NCBI GenBank assembly: GCA_017556895.1
Contig: JAFYLX010000171.1
Location: forward strand, 1 to 8,987
DNA from: Bacillota bacterium
GTDB taxonomy: Bacteria > Bacillota_A > Clostridia > Peptostreptococcales > Anaerovoracaceae
Reading direction: 5' to 3'
DNA length: 8,987 nucleotides
In this document: in pieces, positions 7,029 through 8,987 of the stretch
Position numbering within the stretch: position 1 is the stretch's first letter
Layout of the letters: every line of letters starts with the position of its first letter
Notes under the pieces: model-generated
What the model was told of the DNA's origin: nothing
Database searches by the model: none
What the model saw: only the letters and a program-made list of their open reading frames with translations
Made by a program: the position numbers and the translations under genes

Positions 7029-7649
7029 ATGATATATACGTTTTTATTAATGATTTGCGCTATAGGAGTATTCATAGCATATAGAGACGATATAAAGCGA
7101 GTTGTTCTATATATAAAAGAAAAGGAATTGTTTAAAAAGAGAAAAGAAGCTATCGACTATTGGGTGATGAAAAAGCGAAAGAGCAAAATGGATAAGGAAC
7201 TCTTTAGTAGCAGCATCATATTGAAAAACCTATCTCTTGTACAGGGGGATAATGCTTTTTCCGCCGACTATATGTACGAGAAACTAATGGAAAACAGCGT
7301 GGTTCTGAAGCCTGTGTATGGACAAATGCTGACATTGTATAGAAGTCGAAATAACAGCGAGGCGTTCAAGGTATTGCCGTCGGTGGTGGGGACGAAAGCT
7401 TCCAAAAATTTCGCTATTATACTATCTAAACTTGAGAAACTAAACCCTGCGGAACTCGCTAAGCAGATGGAGGTATTTCAAAGGTCTATGATGGGAAACA
7501 GGGTGACATACGCCATCAAAAGGGTCCAGAGGAACAGCCTTGTTTTGACAGTGCTGGCGACTGTGACAGTGTTCGTTTTATTGCTTAATTTTATAGTAGT
7601 TGTCGTGCTTTTAGACACCATTGATACGTTGAATCAGTTATTTATTTAA
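7029..7649 (+). CDS. TadC-like membrane protein, half-size
   Basis: A 206-aa protein in the TadC position, eight bases after the TadB-like gene. It has one N-terminal membrane helix (2-17), a long, strongly basic cytoplasmic middle (KKRKEAIDYWVMKKRKSKMDK around 36-56), then amphipathic helices and a very hydrophobic C-terminal helix (about 170-197). Usual TadC proteins are near 300 aa with helix pairs. This one has only two membrane segments and lacks an obvious second pair, so it would have to pair with the TadB-like protein or oligomerise. The segment LSKLEKLNPAELAKQMEVFQ (132-151) resembles the helical bundle of T2SSF domains, but I cannot prove homology. The ATG is preceded by AGGTGA (7019-7024) overlapping the previous stop. 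The call rests mainly on context; an unrelated accessory membrane protein is the alternative. Confidence 0.5.
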   Translation: MIYTFLLMICAIGVFIAYRDDIKRVVLYIKEKELFKKRKEAIDYWVMKKRKSKMDKELFSSSIILKNLSLVQGDNAFSADYMYEKLMENSVVLKPVYGQMLTLYRSRNNSEAFKVLPSVVGTKASKNFAIILSKLEKLNPAELAKQMEVFQRSMMGNRVTYAIKRVQRNSLVLTVLATVTVFVLLLNFIVVVVLLDTIDTLNQLFI

Positions 7650-7657
7650 ATACTATC

Positions 7658-7676
7658 GTCGCACATAAATTGCGAC
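7658..7676 (+). promoter_or_regulatory. Stem-loop just upstream of the first mini-pilin RBS
   Basis: A perfect 6-bp stem GTCGCA (7658-7663) / TGCGAC (7671-7676) closes a 7-nt AT-rich loop. It sits in the 42-bp gap between the TadC-like gene and the first small pilin-like gene and ends one base before that gene's GAGGGGAG ribosome site (7678-7685). There is no T-run after it, so it is not an intrinsic terminator. A likely role, by inference, is a 5' stabiliser or processing site that would raise expression of the structural subunits relative to the machinery genes. The arm is short, so chance cannot be excluded. Confidence 0.45.
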
Positions 7677-7691
7677 AGAGGGGAGTTTGAG

Positions 7692-7862
7692 ATGAAAAAT
7701 CTAATTATTATCATAGGGACAATCTTGCTTGGGGTTATAATCGTGGACTCTTTGGTGCTTGGTGACACCAATTCGTTAAAGAGCACCGCAGAGGGGATTA
7801 TGGAAAGAGGGTCACAATCCATAACTTCGTCATTAGATTTTGACAGCATGATGGCAGGCTAG
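7692..7862 (+). CDS. Small pilin-like membrane protein 1 (56 aa)
   Basis: Translation gives a 56-aa protein: MKNLIIIIGTILLG starts a single hydrophobic helix (about 3-19), then a polar, amphipathic part with GDTNSLKSTAEGIM (24-37) and an acidic C-terminus. Size, a single N-terminal helix and its place after the TadB/TadC genes match Flp-type pilin subunits. Unlike classic Flp pilins there is no basic leader with a G/EY-type processing site; hydrophobicity begins at residue 4. It may be used unprocessed or belong to a different subunit class. A strong GAGGGGAG (7678-7685) lies six bases before the ATG and a stem-loop precedes that, suggesting high translation. The next ORF, four bases downstream, encodes a clear paralogue, so this is the first copy of a tandem duplication. 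Confidence 0.7.
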   Translation: MKNLIIIIGTILLGVIIVDSLVLGDTNSLKSTAEGIMERGSQSITSSLDFDSMMAG

Positions 7863-7866
7863 GCAT

Positions 7867-8022
7867 ATGAAGAATTTGATTATAATCATAGGGACGACTT
7901 TGCTCGGAGTGATCATCTTCAATATGATGGTCGGTGACGGAGAAAATAGCCTAAAAAACGTAACGAGAGATGTGATGATGGAGACAATAGAATATTATGA
8001 AAGATTTGATAACTACAATTAG
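7867..8022 (+). CDS. Small pilin-like membrane protein 2 (51 aa), paralogue of the previous
   Basis: A 51-aa product beginning MKNLIIIIGTTLLGVII, which differs from the preceding protein at one position over its first 17 residues. The similarity then weakens but keeps a shared GD..NSLK pattern (23-30). The C-terminal part is charged and aromatic (ETIEYYERFDNYN). The near-identical N-termini with many synonymous codon changes show an old tandem duplication kept under protein-level constraint. The start is four bases after the upstream stop (7862), with only a weak AGG ahead, so translation is probably coupled to gene 1. Its last 26 bp overlap the start of the next ORF in another frame. The role is inferred as a second or minor pilin subunit of the Tad-like machine. 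Confidence 0.68.
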   Translation: MKNLIIIIGTTLLGVIIFNMMVGDGENSLKNVTRDVMMETIEYYERFDNYN

Positions 8023-8356
8023 TTCGATAATGATTTTATCGGTGTTTGTAATGCAGTTTTGTTCAAATCAGGTTTTGCAAGCAAAGATTCTTATGGCGGA
8101 CGCTGCAATAGATAATATTAAGATAGAAGCCGGTGAAGATAGTATGGAAGCTACAGGTAGCAGTGGCTTTGACAAACAGAAAATACAGTTAGCTTCATGT
8201 TTTGACTGCTCTCCTAGCGATGTTTTGGTTATAGAAAATCAAGACAAGATAATATTCGCGGCCCCTATAGAAAATATCATAGCATGCGGTGAGTTTTTGG
8301 GCATAGATGAAGAAGTAAATCGCTGTACATATACTAGGGAGGTTTTGGTAGAATGA
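7997..8356 (+). CDS. TadE-like putative minor pseudopilin (119 aa)
   Basis: A 119-aa protein that again begins MKDLI and has one N-terminal hydrophobic helix (about 4-21). It is followed by an amphipathic helix QVLQAKILMADAAIDNIKIE (25-44) and a likely extracellular beta-rich domain. Five cysteines lie at 22, 68, 71, 97 and 110; C68-x-x-C71 and the C97/C110 pair could form disulphides outside the cell. Helix plus amphipathic stalk plus small globular head is the plan of TadE/TadF-type minor pseudopilins, and some clostridial Tad loci carry uncharacterised proteins of this size at this point. Homology to a named family is not certain. The start lies inside the preceding ORF (26-bp overlap) with GGAG 13 bases upstream, so it is probably translationally coupled. 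Its stop overlaps the start of the next ORF (ATGA). Confidence 0.65.
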   Translation: MKDLITTISSIMILSVFVMQFCSNQVLQAKILMADAAIDNIKIEAGEDSMEATGSSGFDKQKIQLASCFDCSPSDVLVIENQDKIIFAAPIENIIACGEFLGIDEEVNRCTYTREVLVE

Positions 8357-8442
8357 AGAATTTGATAATCACTCTAGCCATTGTAATTCTAATGACTTTG
8401 CTGAATGATTTTCAGCTATATACACTGGCTTTGATGCGTTGA
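8353..8442 (+). CDS. 29-aa hydrophobic MKNLI peptide, last gene of the cluster
   Basis: A 29-aa ORF beginning MKNLIITLAIVILMTLLN, essentially only a membrane helix with a short tail. Its ATG overlaps the previous stop codon (ATGA), and a strong AGGGAGG (8336-8342) lies ten bases upstream, which argues that it is translated despite its size. The N-terminus has the same MK(N/D)LI start as the three preceding products. It may be a membrane-only partner of the pilin-like proteins, or the remnant of a longer fourth subunit cut by a downstream deletion; all frames after it are quickly closed by stops. Function unknown. Confidence 0.55.
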   Translation: MKNLIITLAIVILMTLLNDFQLYTLALMR

Positions 8443-8469
8443 TAAAATGTGAAGATTAGGGGAACAAAC

Positions 8470-8498
8470 TTGACATAGATTAGCATATATTGTAAAAT
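8470..8498 (+). promoter_or_regulatory. Strong sigma-A promoter of the Mn-riboswitch/ATPase unit
   Basis: A perfect -35 TTGACA (8470-8475), an optimal 17-bp spacer and -10 TAAAAT (8493-8498, five of six). Transcription would start near 8504-8506, a few bases before the 5' strand of the riboswitch P1 stem. The position relative to the riboswitch makes this one of the most secure promoter calls in the window. Confidence 0.88.
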
Positions 8499-8507
8499 AT
8501 TTCGGTG

Positions 8508-8602
8508 TAAAAGGGAGTAACTGGCATCGTAAGATGTGGTATTCGCGTCAATACGATTAATTTTATATTAATCCGCAAATATCTTAAATAGTAAGACTTT
8601 TA
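8508..8602 (+). ncRNA. yybP-ykoY manganese riboswitch
   Basis: The leader folds as the yybP-ykoY Mn2+ riboswitch. P1 pairs TAAAAG (8508-8513) with CTTTTA (8597-8602). It is followed by the conserved GGGAGTA loop (8513-8519) and closed by AGTAAGAC (8590-8597), which matches the conserved AGCAAGAC element. P2 is CATC/GATG around a GTAA tetraloop (8525-8536). Lower P3 pairs GGTATT (8538-8543) with AATATC (8578-8583). The internal loop contains the conserved GTCAAT on one side and CCGCAA on the other. Upper P3 is the 7-bp stem GATTAAT/ATTAATC (8555-8573). The optional P4 hairpin seen in some members is missing. This class binds Mn2+ between the two docked loops and controls Mn exporters, which fits the P-type ATPase gene that follows. 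Confidence 0.9.
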
Positions 8603-8641
8603 TCGTATATACTATTTTTATATGGTAAGAGTCTTTTTTTT
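8593..8641 (+). terminator. Riboswitch-controlled intrinsic terminator
   Basis: AAGACTTTTA (8593-8602) pairs with TAAGAGTCTT (8626-8635) over ten positions with one mismatch, with a small inner TATA-type stem, followed by eight T residues (8634-8641). The 5' arm is the same sequence that forms the 3' strand of riboswitch P1. The two structures therefore exclude each other: Mn2+-stabilised P1 prevents the terminator and gives read-through (ON), while low Mn2+ lets the terminator form. The overlap is seen directly; the switching logic is inferred from known members of the class. Confidence 0.88.
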
Positions 8642-8671
8642 GTGACTTTTAACCGGAAAGGAAGAAGAAAA

Positions 8672-8987
8672 ATGCAATACTACTTAAAGTCTAAAGAAGA
8701 AGCTTTAGCTGAAGTAAAGACTTCTATCGAAGGTCTTACATCTGCAGAGGCTGAGGCTCGTTTAGCGGCAAACGGCAAGAACAAATTAGAAGAACCACCG
8801 AAGGATACTCTTCTTAAGAAGTTCTTATCACAGTTTGCAGACCCAATGATTATCATTCTTATTGTAGCTGCAGCGATTTCTGGCGTGACTGCGTTCTATT
8901 CAGGCGAAAGTTTCGCTGACGTAATCATCATCATGGCTGTAGTTATCATCAACGCTGTACTTGGTGTTTACCAGGAAAGCAAGGCTG
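8672..8987 (+). CDS. Cation-transporting P-type ATPase (PacL/YloB/YoaB type), 5' part
   Basis: The first 105 codons of a P2-type ATPase that runs past the window. The N-terminal cation-ATPase domain is visible (KSKEEALAEVKTSIEGLTSAEAEARL, then NGKNKLEEPP), then LLKKFLSQFADPMIIILIVAA (48-68) entering the first membrane helix, and VIIINAVLGVYQESKA-like residues (about 90-105) at the second helix. This is the classic start of SERCA/PMR1-like bacterial Ca2+ or Mn2+ pumps. The Mn2+ riboswitch in front points to manganese efflux, as for Lactococcus YoaB; calcium may also be carried. The ATG 8672 has AAGGA (8658-8662) nine bases upstream and lies 30 bp after the terminator. The phosphorylation site DKTGT and ion-binding helices lie outside the window, so specificity cannot be read from the protein. 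Confidence 0.92.
   Translation, partial: MQYYLKSKEEALAEVKTSIEGLTSAEAEARLAANGKNKLEEPPKDTLLKKFLSQFADPMIIILIVAAAISGVTAFYSGESFADVIIIMAVVIINAVLGVYQESKA

Noticed and set aside
7646..7849. Minus-strand 67-codon open frame opposite the first mini-pilin gene
   Set aside because: The + strand ORF here has a strong ribosome site and a tandem paralogue, while the antisense product resembles nothing known.
1..8987. CRISPR array, tRNA, rRNA, insertion sequence or attachment-site repeats
   Set aside because: No regularly spaced repeats, cloverleaf-like segments, transposase or integrase, or matching direct repeats at the edges of the central block were seen by eye.

Overview
The window looks like the chromosome of a low-GC, Gram-positive anaerobe of the Clostridia. 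The evidence is AT-rich coding, strong AGGAGG-type ribosome binding sites, a GlpP antiterminator, a Firmicutes-style yybP-ykoY manganese riboswitch, and a pilus locus with no outer-membrane secretin. A Family XIII / Anaerovoracaceae-like host would fit, but that is inference. All recognised genes are on the + strand.

Left block (1-3433): the 3' end of a PHP-domain phosphoesterase, then glpP (G3P-responsive antiterminator, GTG start), a 558-aa beta-CASP metallo-beta-lactamase RNA-nuclease-like protein, and udk (uridine kinase). The genes are closely spaced and end at a strong intrinsic terminator with a two-part stem (3390-3433). These are chromosomal housekeeping functions, with an RNA metabolism and nucleotide salvage flavour.

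Central block (3551-8442): an accessory-looking locus. It opens with a 135-aa protein resembling the short phage-type RinA/ArpU-like regulators. After a 113-bp gap comes a tightly packed run: a SAF-domain CpaB/RcpC-like membrane protein, a divergent CpaF/TadA-type secretion ATPase, a TadB-like and a half-size TadC-like membrane protein, and then four consecutive small ORFs whose products all begin MK(N/D)LI plus a hydrophobic helix (56, 51, 119 and 29 aa). Three of these are short or overlapping and easily missed. I read this as a compact, divergent Tad/Flp-type pilus or secretion machine. The ATPase would power the TadB/TadC platform to assemble the small pilin-like proteins, with the SAF protein at the cell envelope. 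No prepilin peptidase, CpaE/TadZ or secretin is present in the window.

Right block (8470-8987): a near-consensus promoter, a yybP-ykoY Mn2+ riboswitch whose 3' P1 strand overlaps a terminator hairpin (a transcriptional ON switch), and the start of a PacL/YloB/YoaB-type cation P-type ATPase that runs off the window. This is a manganese (or Mn/Ca) efflux unit. No intrinsic terminator was seen between the pilin-like genes and this promoter.

The most unusual content is the Tad-like locus, especially its tandem set of mini-pilin-like ORFs without a recognisable Flp leader or processing motif.
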